Part shown: positions 37,280 to 49,197 of the stretch, piece after piece
How the letters are laid out: each line of letters begins with the position of its first letter
Numbering within the stretch: position 1 is the first letter of the stretch
Assembly: GCA_037783415.1 (NCBI GenBank)
Contig: JAZGTN010000047.1
Coordinates: forward strand, 3,162,001-3,226,000
Direction: 5' to 3'
DNA: 64,000 nucleotides
From: Leptasterias polaris
Taxonomy: Eukaryota; Echinodermata; Asteroidea; Forcipulatida; Asteriidae
Notes under the pieces: model-generated
Databases searched by the model: none
What the model was told of the DNA's origin: nothing
What the model saw: only the letters and a program-made list of their open reading frames with translations
Translations under genes and position numbers: made by a program

Positions 37280-38465
37280 GATGTTGAGCCCAAGTCTTTT
37301 CTTGTTTCACAATTAGTTTTACTAGTAGCTGTGTACTAAAGCACAATATTATAAACTATTTAAATAACGATCAGTGCCTGCAAAAACACTCACTTCGATT
37401 TGGGGCTGTTATTGATATGAAAACTTCAGTTGAGTTAGGCTTGATATTATTGATGTAAATAATCAAGAAGGACTGTCAAGATAAGTGATAAACAGTTTGT
37501 TCATTATTTTATGTCACTGTGCTTTCTATTAACAGACACATCAATAACGTAGTGCCAAAAAACTGACCCACCAAAACACGAAACAAAAATACTGGCCTAA
37601 AAGCAGTCATGTACCCTGTGTCACACATAAGACAACACAAGATAAATAGTATGAGGCACCAAACTAATTTCTAACACGTTCCAAGTGTGGTGTGTTGTCG
37701 AAATAAAACAACCGAGGAAGGACAAACAAGGTGCAGTGGTATTCCTGAATGTGTTTGTGGCTACTCTCTTTCTTTAATTATATAGTTGGTGAAATGTACG
37801 CGTTTCTTACTACTCACAAGATTATTTTGACAAAAAACAGCGGACTGAAGGGATTTTCGATGGTGAAATCTGCTGTATCCGTGAAGTTCACGACGTCGTC
37901 AGCGTGTGTGTACGCAGTCAATGTTTGGGTGACTTTCGGATACCTTTGCGTGTGTAGACATTGTGGTAGTCCATTTGCAAAACTTGCCCGACACAGAATC
38001 CTATTACACGGCGATAATCGGACGATTCTGAATAAAGCAAGGAACGTCATTTGGGGGCAAAATTGAAAAATGTCAAATTGTGTCGTTTCGTCGTCTGTAT
38101 TTTTGCCCGGAAAAAGCCACAAAAAACATTTTCCGGGAATTGGAAAAATTGGCATCAAGTGGATTTTTATTCTTTAGTGTTTCAAGAGTAATCCCTGACA
38201 TTTTCAAAGATTGTATACAAAATTGCATATGGGAAAACTTTTTCGACCATAAGCCCACTACATAGCAAAACACAGAGTTCTATGAAAGGAAACTTTATTT
38301 TTTCAATCCAACAAAAGTATTGGGTTTCCTTTCGCATATATAACACAAATTATCAAGTTTGTGTCATCGTTGACAAATCCTGACAGAACCAAAAACATAC
38401 TATAACGATCGTTTTTATTGTTCAGCGTTTTGCTTACCTCTGAAGACCCATATTGCTCCAAAACA
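37280..38465. other. Intergenic stretch beyond the 5' side of the minus-strand pseudogene
   Basis: No matching inverted repeat to the 34.6-35.1 kb side was seen. Overlapping frames of 105-114 codons on both strands (37749-38158) mirror each other and show no motif. No gene called. Confidence 0.5.
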
Positions 38466-38900
38466 CCATGTGTACGGCCCCTAAATGTAGCCCGAGCCCT
38501 AAATGTCGCCCGACCTAAATATAGCCCCAAACTTGTACTTAAATGTCGCCCCGAACTAAATGTAGCCCCAAACATGTACCGAAATGTCGCCCCAACCTGA
38601 ATGTAGCCCCAATCCTGTACCTGAATGTCGCCCCGACCTAATTGTAGCCCCAAACCTGTACCTAAATGTTGCCCCGACCATTTTGTAGGCCAAAACATGT
38701 ACATATATGTCTCCCTGACCTAAATGTAGCCCAAAACCTGCACCTTGATGTCACCCAACCTTAATGTAGTCCCAAACTTGTACCTAAATGTTGTCCCGAC
38801 CTAAATGTATCCCCAAACATGTACCTAGATGTCGCCCCGACCTATATGTAGCCCAAAACCTGTACCTAAATGTCACCCCAACCCAAATGTAGACGCAATA
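38466..38900. repeat. 41-bp minisatellite, locus 2
   Basis: Same unit as 32516-32990, about ten degenerate copies. It begins with GGCCCCTAAATGTAGCCCGAGCC as the first locus does, so the arrays share an origin rather than only a motif. Confidence 0.9.
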
Positions 38901-39019
38901 TTGTTTAAGTGGTTTCCGGCCTAACATATGGAGCGACGTCACGATGCGCCTTTTCGCCCGTCTACAAAACACAAAGTGAAATCAAATCCGTCTTCCAGAA
39001 ATGTACATTTTTCTATTAA

Positions 39020-40520
39020 ACTCAAATTTAATGTCCTAGTTTTTTGTTTAAGCCTAATTTTCAAATATGTAATTATGAAAAGTCAGATCCTATATTAAAT
39101 TGAAGCTTAGTACATAAACTTAACTCTAAAGGAGAACATTTGTAAAATTCTTAATTAATTAGCCACAGCGAGGTGAATAATTCATTAGTTAACCTTGTAA
39201 GCACCATATATCAAAAAGTTTACCCCCGATCGTCATACTTTTTTCAGTTTTATACTTCTGGAAAACTGTTTATGTGCATGCTGGCCTAACATTACGGCCG
39301 ACGTCACAATGACGTCATTTATTGCGCGTTTTCACTCGTGTACAAAACACAGCGGGGAAGCTGAAATTAAATCCGACTTCCAGAAACATAATTTTGTTAT
39401 TAAGCTCAAATTTAACGTCCTAGATTACACAAATGATTCTTAAAACAGGAAAGATTTTATAGACGGTCAGTTTAAAAACATCAAAACTTATTAAAATATT
39501 GACAGTAGAAAACAAAACGAATTACCAGGCAAATTTCACGGAATGGGTACGGCGTAAAATTAGATTTGTATTGTCGAAAAATTGTAAAATTCTTAACTCG
39601 ATCAATTCCTAGACCATTTATGACCAGTGTTGTTGCGTTTGTTGAAGAATATACTTAGAGTCATTCCTGTCGCCGACTTACACAAGTCTTTGTTTATTCA
39701 CAAGAATCGAGAATAATTTGTCTTGCTCTATATCACCGCTCAGATCCTTAGTCAGGTTTCTGCGTGAACGTAAAAAACAGACCGTCTGTGTTTTGGGACG
39801 GTGGTGCAGGTGAAGTTCTAGCTTGTTTTACGCTGGTGGCCCGTTCGCCGGAAAACCACATGTTTTAGGTTTCTTATGCAAACGCATTGCTTCGGGAAAT
39901 CGCCATGTAGAAAACAAAAAAAATTGCAATAAGCAATTTAAAGAGCTGATTAAGGAAAGGTGTAGAAAGGAGAAATTACATTTTCCATGGCTGAACAGTC
40001 AGTGTTGGATTTGGGGGTGAAGAGCCAAAATTAACAATAAACTCGTATCCCATATATATTTACTGTTTTAGCTTAACAAGAACAGCATAATTGATTAACT
40101 GTTTCTGAAACGGTCAAGTACACGTGTAACCATCCTTTTCATGAACAAAAATTCGAGTGATCAAAAACATTGCGTCTTCATTGCAGCATTTTGACTTTGC
40201 GCAATCACCCTGCAAAATAGACGAGCATGCTCAAAAGAATTGTTGTGGAACGCCCTCTAGCGTTCAATGTTTTTTGCAAATATTGCGGCACGCAGAGTAA
40301 TGAAATAACAAAGACTACAAGCCTGTAAATTGGAAACGATATGTGTGTGTGTCACATGGGATCGTGTGCTGTGTAAGTCGTGATTGCAACTATTATGGTC
40401 AGCATTTCGCAGCACTTTTCGATCAAATTGTTGTACATTTATCCGAACCGTAAAAATGTAAACGTTTAACCTGTTGATTGGTTGGTTAACCGTATAACCG
40501 TGTAACTTTCACACGCTTAC
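39020..40520. mobile_element. Family X dispersed element, long copy 2
   Basis: Matches 12127-14079 in order: GAAGCTTAGTACATAAACTT, CAGCGAGGTGAATAATTCAT, GACGTCACAATGACGTCATT, CGTTCGCCGGAAAAC, TTCCATGGCTGAACAGTCAG and the AACCGTATAACCGTG block near 40490. The coding-like remnant at 39823-40020 is broken. Confidence 0.78.
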
Positions 40521-40529
40521 TTTACATGC

Positions 40530-40880
40530 TAACTTATGAGACCTGTTCCTTGATAGAGGGGGTTAGTTCGCTTTTCATAGACCTGTTCCTTGGTATAAGG
40601 GGTAGTTCATTCATTTTATGTACTGACTTTTGAGTTCTGTTTCTTGATAAGGAGGTTAATTCGCTCAGTGCACTTTACGTAACCTGTGAAACCTGTTCAG
40701 TTTTAGCGTCAGTTTCAGAATGAAGGTTATAGTTTTAGGTTTTGATAGTTGTAATAATGATCACACTTCGAGTTATAGCGCCACCATGTGTTGAGACTTG
40801 ACCAATGTCACATGTACTGAGTTGTTGAATAAAGTAGCCATCTTGAGTTTATGCTTTGTGCACATCTTGTCTTCAACATT
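40530..40880 (+). mobile_element. Possible solo LTR-like sequence
   Basis: The region holds three diverged repeats of GACCTGTTCCTTG.TA..GGG and then GAATAAAGTAGCCATCTTGA followed by GTGCACATCTTGTCTTCAAC + ATTACA, which looks like a poly(A) signal and the 3' end of a long terminal repeat. No partner LTR or primer-binding site was found. Confidence 0.25.
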
Positions 40881-41044
40881 ACAATTCTTACAATAGGCAC
40901 ATTTTAAGTCAAAATAAGAGCATGTCAAAGGTGAAGGGTCTTCTATCTGAAAGTCAGACCAACTTTAAAGGTCTGGAGTGCTTAATCAAAGCAATAATAC
41001 ACGAAACAGCTTTGTGTTTGTTGACAAAAACCTAATGCCTAGTT

Positions 41045-41680
41045 TAGTATATTCTTTGTTTCTGCCTAAATCCCAAAGCATGTGTACACGTTTTATGTAT
41101 ACACCCAATATGAAAGGGTTAGATCCTATATCAAATTGAAGCTTAGTACAAAAACATTTATTGTAATAATTGTTAATTTGTTTTATTAATTAGCCACTTT
41201 ACAGCGAGGTGAATATTTAATTAGCCAACCTTGTAAGCACCGTATTTCCAAAAGTTTACGCTCGATCGCCAAACCTTTTTGTTTGTTTAGACTTCTGGGA
41301 TACTGTTTATGTGTTTGTCGGCAAACATGTGGAACTACGTCAATGTGACGTCATTTATTGCGCGTTTTCAAAACACAGAGGGATAAAGTGAAAACAAATT
41401 CGACTCCCAGAAACCTAATTTTTCAATTAAGCTCAAATTTAACGTCCTAGATTACACAAATGTTTCTTAAAACAAGAAAGATTTTATTGAAGGTCAATTT
41501 AAAAACATCAAAACTTAAATTAACTTAAAAAACCGAATTCCCAGGCAAATTTCACGGAATGGGTACGGCGTAAAATTAGTTTCGTATTGTCGAAAGTTGT
41601 AAACTTCTTAATTCTATTAAGTCTTTAACCCAGTTATGACCAATGTTACTACGTTTTTGTAAGAATAAACATAGAGTCAT
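41045..41680. mobile_element. Family X element, short copy
   Basis: Begins right after GAACAGCTTTGTGTTTGTTG..CCTAATGCCTAG (the end of the previous copy) and repeats GCCTAAATCCCAAAGC, GAAGCTTAGTAC, CAGCGAGGTGAATATTTAAT and ATGTGACGTCATTTATTGCG. It stops near 41680. Head-to-tail placement of copies suggests tandem insertion. Confidence 0.75.
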
Positions 41681-42651
41681 TACGGTCAACCTGACCCTAA
41701 AAGTGGCCAGGCCCCCTCCCCCTCCCCCAATGGGCCCCGCAATCCAGGTAATTTTTTACCGTGAAGTTTTTGGAGTATGAGTAAAACATAAATTAATAGT
41801 ACTGAGTCAAAAAGACGGGTGAGGAATTGAAACATATCGGCCTAAGTTTCAATTTTTTAAAACATTTCAGCCTTCGAGAAAGACTTCGCTGGGTCGAAAC
41901 GTCAGGAAACTAACTATTGTTTGCATGTTTACCACAGGTCCTTTTGGTTGGTAAGCAGTTTGCAACAGCTAATTCTATTTTCTCTTCAAACAAATGACTT
42001 GATATACTAATATATCTCCCACACCAATTGTATCGTACCCCTTTAATATGTCAGTATACTACTGACTACCCTTGATGTGACAGGCTCGGCAGTTTGCCTT
42101 AACAATTTGGTTTCTGTGAAACTAAAACCCTTCTTGTCGCTCATAATCGAAAACCACTTAATTAAATGCTGCCGCGGTTCGCAGGGAAAACATCAACATA
42201 GTCTATTTTGGGCAACTCTCCGTAGTGAAAATAATGTGTGTTGTTACATGCACCACACTTGGTCATGGCAACTGAAAACACTACAAAGCTGGCTGCCATT
42301 TTTTAAAATTTGATTTTAGTTTTGAAATTTGGTGACAGTTACATTTTGGCATTTATATCAATGTCTTAATCTTTAGGCCGAGTTTGAATTAAGAATATCA
42401 CATGTTCATCAAAGTGCCTCCTGTAAGCCCAATTGAATAGGACCACTAATCCGCCAAAGCTGGCGGCTACATTTTTTTTTTAATTATCCCAAAATGTAAG
42501 TTTTTAGTTTTTTTTTATTTATCTCTCAACGGAAACAACCTTGCAGTGTAAAAATGATGTAAACTTAAATTGGTTTCAACGCAAACGTATTGCATTATGT
42601 GTAGATTGTAGTAAAATTTGGACTAATTGTGGGAATATTCATGAGAATTTG

Positions 42652-42702
42652 CCGAGAAGACAGAGTGGGGGGTGTTAACAACCCTCCCCCACTCTGTCTT
42701 CC
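42652..42702. repeat. Hairpin, ~23-bp arms
   Basis: GAAGACAGAGTGGGGGGTGTT and AACAACCCTCCCCCACTCTG + TCTTC face each other with almost no loop. No gene is visible between 41680 and 43085. Confidence 0.7.
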
Positions 42703-44112
42703 GTGAAGATGCATGCAAACAACAAAGATTCTTCCCCTTACACACTTTTGATTCCTTCCCCCGACCTCCGGTCGGCGGTCGAAGAGTGAGCATCTTTGGA
42801 GCTTGGTCCGAACGATCCATGACAGCCTTAACGTACATTCGTTACGATAGTGTTTCAGGTCAGGGAGATTGTGACTGTTTTAAAACAACCACTTAAACTA
42901 GCCTTTGAATATTTTATCCATGGGTCACACCCATGACTGTATACCAAACTGCCCATGTCACGGTAACTGACTATTCTCAATTGAAAATGGTAAAATACAG
43001 CTGGATGTGTCACAAGGAATTATTGCATTTTAAAGACTACGAACAAGAACTTGGACAACGTCGTTGTCTTCGCTTGCCCCCGCACCCCTGGTTCGTTATT
43101 CAAAAACGACGAGGACGATGGCTTGATGCTCTTGGATGAGGACGATGATTTCCATTGTGTCCGAAGACTGCAGCCCGTCCTTGTAGCTTATCGTCTCAAA
43201 AGAAGACAAGTAAGCAGATCAGAATGAGCCCTTCCGCTTACGGCGAAATTGTCCGTTTATCCGGCGGCCTGATGAGTCGGGTCCGGATAGACAGGCGGAT
43301 ACACTGAAAGAAAACCTCGATCTTGGTGAAGCCTTTGACTGGTGCAAAAAAACATACCAAAATCCCAACCACTTGACATCACCTGCTCTCCTGAAAAGAT
43401 TATCTCTTTGAACAAAAACAAAAACGGCGGGCCTAGGAGTAAATTCGGGGTTTTTGATCTCCGATCAGTACCAGTTGGGACTAACCGTGATTGAGGTGAA
43501 ATTTCAGGAGGCAAAAGAGCGGAGTCCAGTCTGATTAATGCGCACATCAAAAAGACGGAGAGCGTTGACGGGCTCTTCGAGGGCTAGAGATCATCACTGA
43601 GTTGGCGAAGCTGAAGGCCGGTCCCCTCGAAAGACTCAGGGTCGCAAGACAAAGATAATGGACATAGCTATGCCATAAACAATTCACTGGCTCTTTTCAG
43701 ATCCACCATATTGAACAAAAGATGTTGACCATGTTTGTTTTCATTATAGATTATACAACAAAAGTGTACCTCTAGCATGTCCTACTCAAACTCCTAAACT
43801 GACATGTCAACTACTTGTTTCGTTTCCCCTCTATACCTCTCTCAGTCCCTCTAGGTTTCTTTTTGTTGACCCGTGATTTCCTTGATGAAAATATTTATCA
43901 GCTTCATATAAACTCAAACGTGGACGATCACCATAATGTAAATTTGCTTTTTTAAAAGACCTATAATTTTATACTTCCTTATACTCAACTTGTTTTGCTT
44001 TCGAGTGTTGGTTTTCCCATCTCTTCTATCAACCCCCCTCCAGCAAACCCGCCCACTCTTTTTTCTTTCTACATCACTCTTCTTCTTCCCTAGCAATTTC
44101 TCTTTTCTTCTT

Positions 44113-44764
44113 CCATCTTCTCTCTCCCTACCAAACCCTCCCCACACGCTCCCCACGCCACTCATAACCAACATCCCGACCATCGGCTCCATTTGTCAAT
44201 AAATATAACCTGACCTTACGTACTATTCCACACAACCATCATACATCAACCCCTGGCGGTGTCACAACACATGCGCAGGCGCATGGCATTATGTTGTTGG
44301 GTGGTCTGTCAGTTGTCAGGTAATAGATCGATCCATTAAGCCCCGCCTCCTTACGAGTTGACCAATCACAGCCCCGAAATCTGATCACCATTTGAGCCGT
44401 TTGGTGATCTTTGCTCTAATGGTGATCAGGTTTCGTGGCTGTGATTGGTCAACTCGTAAGGAGGCGGGGCTTAATGGATCGGTGTATTAAACGATTGCAA
44501 ACCACCAATGATTGTTGCAACTCTATCGTCCCTAATGCCAAAACATCAAACTAAAACTGCTAAGGAATTTATTGTTGCAACTATGTCAACAAGACTTAAC
44601 AAAGGCAAAACACTTGAAATGATGACTGGCAATTGAGAAGTCTACTCTCTCTCGTAAAATAACCAAAACGAAAAAAAGAAAAAAACGAGAGATTGGATTT
44701 AAACAAAAAGCCACTAAAAGTCAACCGTTTGTCAGTACTCTGTCTGACAACAAATTGTCTTTGT
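44113..44764. repeat. Direct repeat copy 1 within the inverted duplication
   Basis: ACCAAACCCTCC, CACGCCACTCATAACCAACA, GCGGTGTCACAACACATGCG and GAGATTGGATT recur in the same order at 46262-46727. This copy contains the MITE at 44336-44484; the other does not. Confidence 0.85.
44336..44484. mobile_element. 149-bp MITE with ~65-bp arms
   Basis: GATCGATCCATTAAGCCCCG + CCTCCTTACGAGTTGACCAA is repeated in inverted form up to CTTAATGGATCGGTG. A related flank at 46430-46460 reads CAGGTAATTAAACGATTGC with nothing between, the unoccupied form of the same site. The duplicated target is two bases (AT or TA). Confidence 0.87.
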
Positions 44765-45100
44765 TTTTTAAATGCATCTTTGTATTGTTTTTAATTAAAC
44801 TTCAAGAACTTGTTTACAACCTTTTCATGATAAACATGATAAAGGCATGTGTTACTTGTAGACATTTGCACTGGGCACCTTAATTGCAACAGTTTCTTGT
44901 TCTCCGCAGTCAATTCAGTTGTTTAAAATTCCAATTACTGTTTCTTTGTGCCAATTCTCAATCCAGGCTTATGTATTATATGAGACGACCATCTGCATAG
45001 TATCACAATTGAAACTATGATTGCAAGATATACTGTCAAATGGATTTCTATTTTATGTGTTTGGACCTATGCACAGTCCAAACACAGAATTAAGAAATTA
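44765..45100. repeat. Fragment of the 6.2-kb unit, first part
   Basis: Matches about 4725-5047: TTTAATGCATCTTTGTATTG, CATGATAAACATGATAAAGGC and the inverted pair TTCGGACCTA..AGTCCAAACACAG. The match resumes at 48236, so about 3.1 kb lies inserted within this fragment. Confidence 0.82.
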
Positions 45101-45227
45101 TGTAAGGGGAAAAGTGAAATCATACTCGTAGCCGTGTGCAAGTAAACCATGAGATGAGACTAGTGTGACCACGGAAAACAACTTGATGGTATTAGATACG
45201 TGCATCATATGGAGAGTTTTAGCAACC

Positions 45228-45748
45228 GATTCGACTACCCACCGCTGTTAATAAGCAAGGCTTGAGGGGGGGGGGGGGGGGGGGGAGATGCCATACTATA
45301 AGCATGCCCGAAATAATTATATTATCATCTTACATAATACGCCAGGCACACTTAGAAGCGAGGCCGGCGTCGCGCGGTAGAGAATCAGTCACACCATTAA
45401 CTTACCAATAATCATTGATCGGCAGAATCTCTACCTAAGCACCTGAATACAAAGTGGATGTGTTCAATGTGATTCATCCATTGATGATTCGGAGACATTT
45501 TGGGGCGAAAACTTCCGCAACCAGAACTTTGCAGAAGAAGTCATTATTTCATGAGGTGGCCATGATGGAAAGCGCCACCAACCGATCCACGGAGAGAACG
45601 TAAACATTGCAAAAAATGATTATGACATGCCTCGCTAACAATCGTGGCGGGTGATATTATGTAAGGTGATAATATATTTCGGGCACGCTTATAGTATGGC
45701 ATCTCCCCCCCTCAAGCCTTGCTTATTAACAGCGGTGGGTAGTCGAAC
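45228..45748. mobile_element. Foldback element with ~115-bp arms
   Basis: CGATTCGACTACCCACCGCT + GTTAATAAGCAAGGCTTGAG at the left is mirrored by CTCAAGCCTTGCTTATTAAC + AGCGGTGGGTAGTCGAACCG at the right. Both arms carry the GAGATGCCATACTATAAGC block. A 20-bp G run (45266-45285) lies in the left arm, where the right arm has seven C residues. Confidence 0.85.
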
Positions 45749-45906
45749 CGGGTGGTTTTGGAGAAGGACATGCAAGAAAACCGTAAGACCGGAACGCACT
45801 CAAAGTGTTCAAAAAGCTTTAGGTTAAATATAAAAATTCTCCCCCTGAAACTAAAGCTTTAAGAAACGCAAGAGGCGTCATGTGTATAGTTCTTAAAGTG
45901 ATGGGT

Positions 45907-45925
45907 GGGGGGGGGGGGGGGGGGG
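45907..45925. repeat. Poly(G) tract
   Basis: Nineteen G residues in a row. Further G-runs of 14-20 bp lie at 20420-20433, 45266-45285, 55453-55468, 57691-57708 and 62474-62490, some at matching intron positions of genes A and B. Confidence 0.9.
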
Positions 45926-46261
45926 TGAGAGGGCCACAGGGAGAACAGGTGTTGGTTAAGGGGGAGGGGGAGGGGGGGGGGAGATGGAGCGCCGTGTCTA
46001 TGATGGTGCGGGAAATTCGAAGCTAATTCCGGTGGTAGCCAGCAAAAGATAAATGGGCAGAGAGAGGTTGTGAAACAGAAAACACATGTTTTCGGTGTGG
46101 TCTCTGTTAATAAATCATCCCATGACTGTTTGGATGTTGTTTTTGGAGCTCCGTTTTTTCAAACAGTAATGTTTTGAAACGAAGTGTGATCCCCGTATAA
46201 CGTATGTAGGCAAACTACTGATGTTCCTGTACCCCCTGTAGTAATTCAAGCAGGATTTGCA

Positions 46262-46727
46262 AGTACCAAACCCTCCCACGCCACTCATAACCAACATCCT
46301 GACCATCGGCTCCGTTTGCCAATAAATATAACCTGACCTTATGTTTTATTCCACACAACCATCATACATCAACCCCAGGCGGTGTCACAACACATGCGCA
46401 GGCGCATGGCATTATGTTGTTGGATGGTCTGTCAGTTTTCAGGTAATTAAACGATTGCAAACCACCAATGATTGTTGCAACTCTATCGTCCCTAATGCCA
46501 AAACATCAAACTAAAACTGCTAAGGACTTTATTGCTGCAACTATGTCAACAAGACTAAACAGAGGCAACAAAATTGATATGATGACTGACAATTGAGAAG
46601 TCCAATCTCTCTCGTAAAATAACCAAAACGAAAAAAAAAATACGAGAGATTGGATTTTCTTAAAATAAAGCAAGTAAAAGTCAACAGTTTGTCAGTACTC
46701 TGTCTGACAACAAATTGTCTTTATTGG
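46262..46727. repeat. Direct repeat copy 2 within the inverted duplication
   Basis: Same order of blocks as 44113-44764, without the MITE. It is flanked by the inverted pair 46165-46262 / 46858-46955 (GATCCCCGTATAAC, GTAGGCAAACTACTGATGTT, AATTCAAGCAGGATTTGCAA). Confidence 0.85.
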
Positions 46728-48235
46728 AAAAGATTGCTCTGGGACGAGGTTTGTACCACCTCTGTTGGACTATATCACAAAAAAAGCTTCCAAGACAAAA
46801 CAGTTCGGGCTATATTGCAAGTTTTATCCCATGATAAATCAATGATTTGGATGAACGGTACTTGCAAATCCTGCTTGAATTACTAGGGGGTACAGGAACA
46901 TCAGTAGTTTGCCTACATAAGTTATACGGGGATCACACTTCGTTTCAAAACATTACTAAAAAGGATGTAAAAGCTAAAAATGGTGACTGATGAAGTGCAG
47001 CTTATAAAATGCGCAGAAACTATGTTTTGAGCCCCTCCATTAAAGGAACAAACAAACGTGGCTCAACATATTATCACCGGAAAAGGGTTCTTTTTAGTGA
47101 GTTCTAACATCTCTTTCCCCATCCCAAAAAAACCCTCCCCCTTCTCTAAAATACCCCCTCTCTTTCTTTCGTGAAGATGCATGCAAACATCAAAGTTTAG
47201 GTCTGTGTTAACCATCTCCTTGACTGTTTGAAAAAACGGAGAGAGAAGATGGAAGAAGGAAAGACAGAAGGCTAGGGAAGAAGAAGAGTGATACAAAGAA
47301 AAAAGAGTGGGCGGGTTTGCTGGAGGGGGGGTTGATGGAAGAGATGGGAAAACCAACACTCGAAATCAAAACAAGTTGAGTATATGGAAGTAAAAAAATA
47401 GGTCTTTTAAAGAACATGTTTACATTATGGTGATCTTCCACGTTTGGAGTTTATATGAAGCTGATAAATCTTTTCAACAAGGAAATGGTCATCGAAAAGA
47501 AACCTAGAGGGGCTGAGAGGGGTAGGGAAACGAAACAAGTAGTTGACATGTCAGTTTAGGTGTTTGATCAGGACATGCTAGAGGACAACAATAAAGAATT
47601 AAAGGTACACGTTTGTTGTATAGTCTATTATGGTCAAAATATATTTTTTTCAATATGGTGGACCTGAAAAGAGCCAGTGAATTGTTTATCCAATATCTTT
47701 GCCTTGCGCCCCTGAGTCTTTCGAGGGGCCCGGCCTTCAGCTCCGCCAACTCAATGATGATCTCCAGCCCTCGAAGAGCCCGTCAACGCTCTCCGTCCTT
47801 TTGATGTGCGCATTACAGACTTGACTCCGCTCTTTTTGCCTCCTGAAATTTCACCTAAATCGCGGTTAGTCCCAGTGGTACTGATCGGAGATAAACAAAC
47901 CCGATTCCACTCCAAGGCCCGCCGTTTTTAGTGTTTTTGTTTTTGTTCAAAGAGATAATCCTCTCAGGACCAGTCATAGGCTTCACCAAGATCGAGGTTT
48001 CCTTTCAGTGTATCCGCCTGTCTCTCCGGACCCGATTCATCAGGCCGCCGCATAAGCGGACATTCCACCGTAAGCGGAAGGGCTCAATCTGATCTGCTTA
48101 CTAACTTGTCTTCTTTTGAGACGGCAAGCTACACGGACGGGGCTGCAGTCGTCGGACACAATGGAAATCATCGTCCTCATCCAAGAGCATCAAGTCGTCG
48201 TCCTCGTCGTTTTTGAATAACGACCATGGGGTTAC

Positions 48236-48400
48236 GGAATCACAACTATCTTGTTGATATTGTGTACATGGTAATGCGTAATTAGGCTAATTGAAGGTCT
48301 AATAAACTCAGTTTTGGGGCAATAAAAACATTGGCTGCATAAACATTAGTCTGATTAGCATGGATACACTCAGTGTATGTGAATTGAAGGATTAATTTAA
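48236..48400. repeat. Fragment of the 6.2-kb unit, second part
   Basis: Matches about 5049-5210 from GAATCACAACTA.CTTGTTGA to GTATGTGAATTGAAGGATTA. In the 6.2-kb unit this point is directly followed by the hairpin satellite; here the satellite is absent. Confidence 0.82.
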
Positions 48401-48469
48401 CTTCGAGCTTTTCCAAAAAGACTGGGGGGCGGGTACAGTGTTAATATGAACTACAAATAATGCAAAATA

Positions 48470-49197
48470 CGCATCTTACAAAATATTTTATTCTGCCATG
48501 AATAACTCAAGAAGCCAATATAAATTTTCTTTCAGACACAGCCCAGATACAGTGTTTGCAGATACAAATTTGTCAAGTCCTTGAGTAATGTGCCACGCTA
48601 AAAAAAAAACAATAGAATGAATGGGTATTTTGGGCGTTTGCAACACTGGGCCCATATTTCCACCCCTGCCAAACACCCAGTGAATCTGTGATTGGTCTTT
48701 CCTTGCTTGGGGGCACTCATATGTACCTAGACATTACCCATAATTATGTTATATAAAAGCAAACAGACAATTAATGTGGGCATAAGGGGGGGGGGGTTCA
48801 AAATTTACAAAAAGTCCCTCACGTCAGTACAATTTTAGGTTTTGGGAGACCCCTTTCACAAAAAATAAATTTTATATACCCATTGTGACAGTAGATTTTG
48901 ATAATTTGGGCACCAGTCATCATAGATATTAATTATCAGGGGTATGTCTGATTTAAATTTTGAGATATGAGCCTCTGGAATTGCCAAAAACTCACCGAAT
49001 GCAACATTCGGGGTGAACAAATGGGCAGGGCTACATTGTTGAAGGAGTGGTATCTTAAAAACGAAAAATGATTTGGCAGAAAAAAATATGCGTGTGTTCA
49101 TAACACCTATTAGAGGGTTCTTTAAACAAATTAAGAAAACAATCTTAGTCGGTCACTGTAAATTTTTCAAAAATTTGGGTGAATTGGCGTGGAATGA
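48470..49197. repeat. Fragment of the 6.2-kb unit, inverted
   Basis: Reverse complement of about 2905-3600: GAATAACTCAAGAAGCCAAT, CTTGGGGGCACTCATATG, CAAATGCAACATTC and GGAATGACC. It ends where the family X tail begins at 49197. Confidence 0.82.

Larger units (their letters stand above)
43085..48230. repeat. Large imperfect inverted duplication
   Basis: About 1.0 kb at 43085-44125 is the reverse complement of 47228-48230. Shared landmarks include GTTATTCAAAAACGACGAGG, GCCCTTCCGCTTACGG, AGACAGGCGGATACACTGAA and CAACCCCCCTCCAGCAAACC. The 3.1-kb spacer contains further direct and inverted repeats. Short frames in the arms (for example STPLQQTRPLF) are read from pyrimidine-rich repeats and not called. 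Confidence 0.85.
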
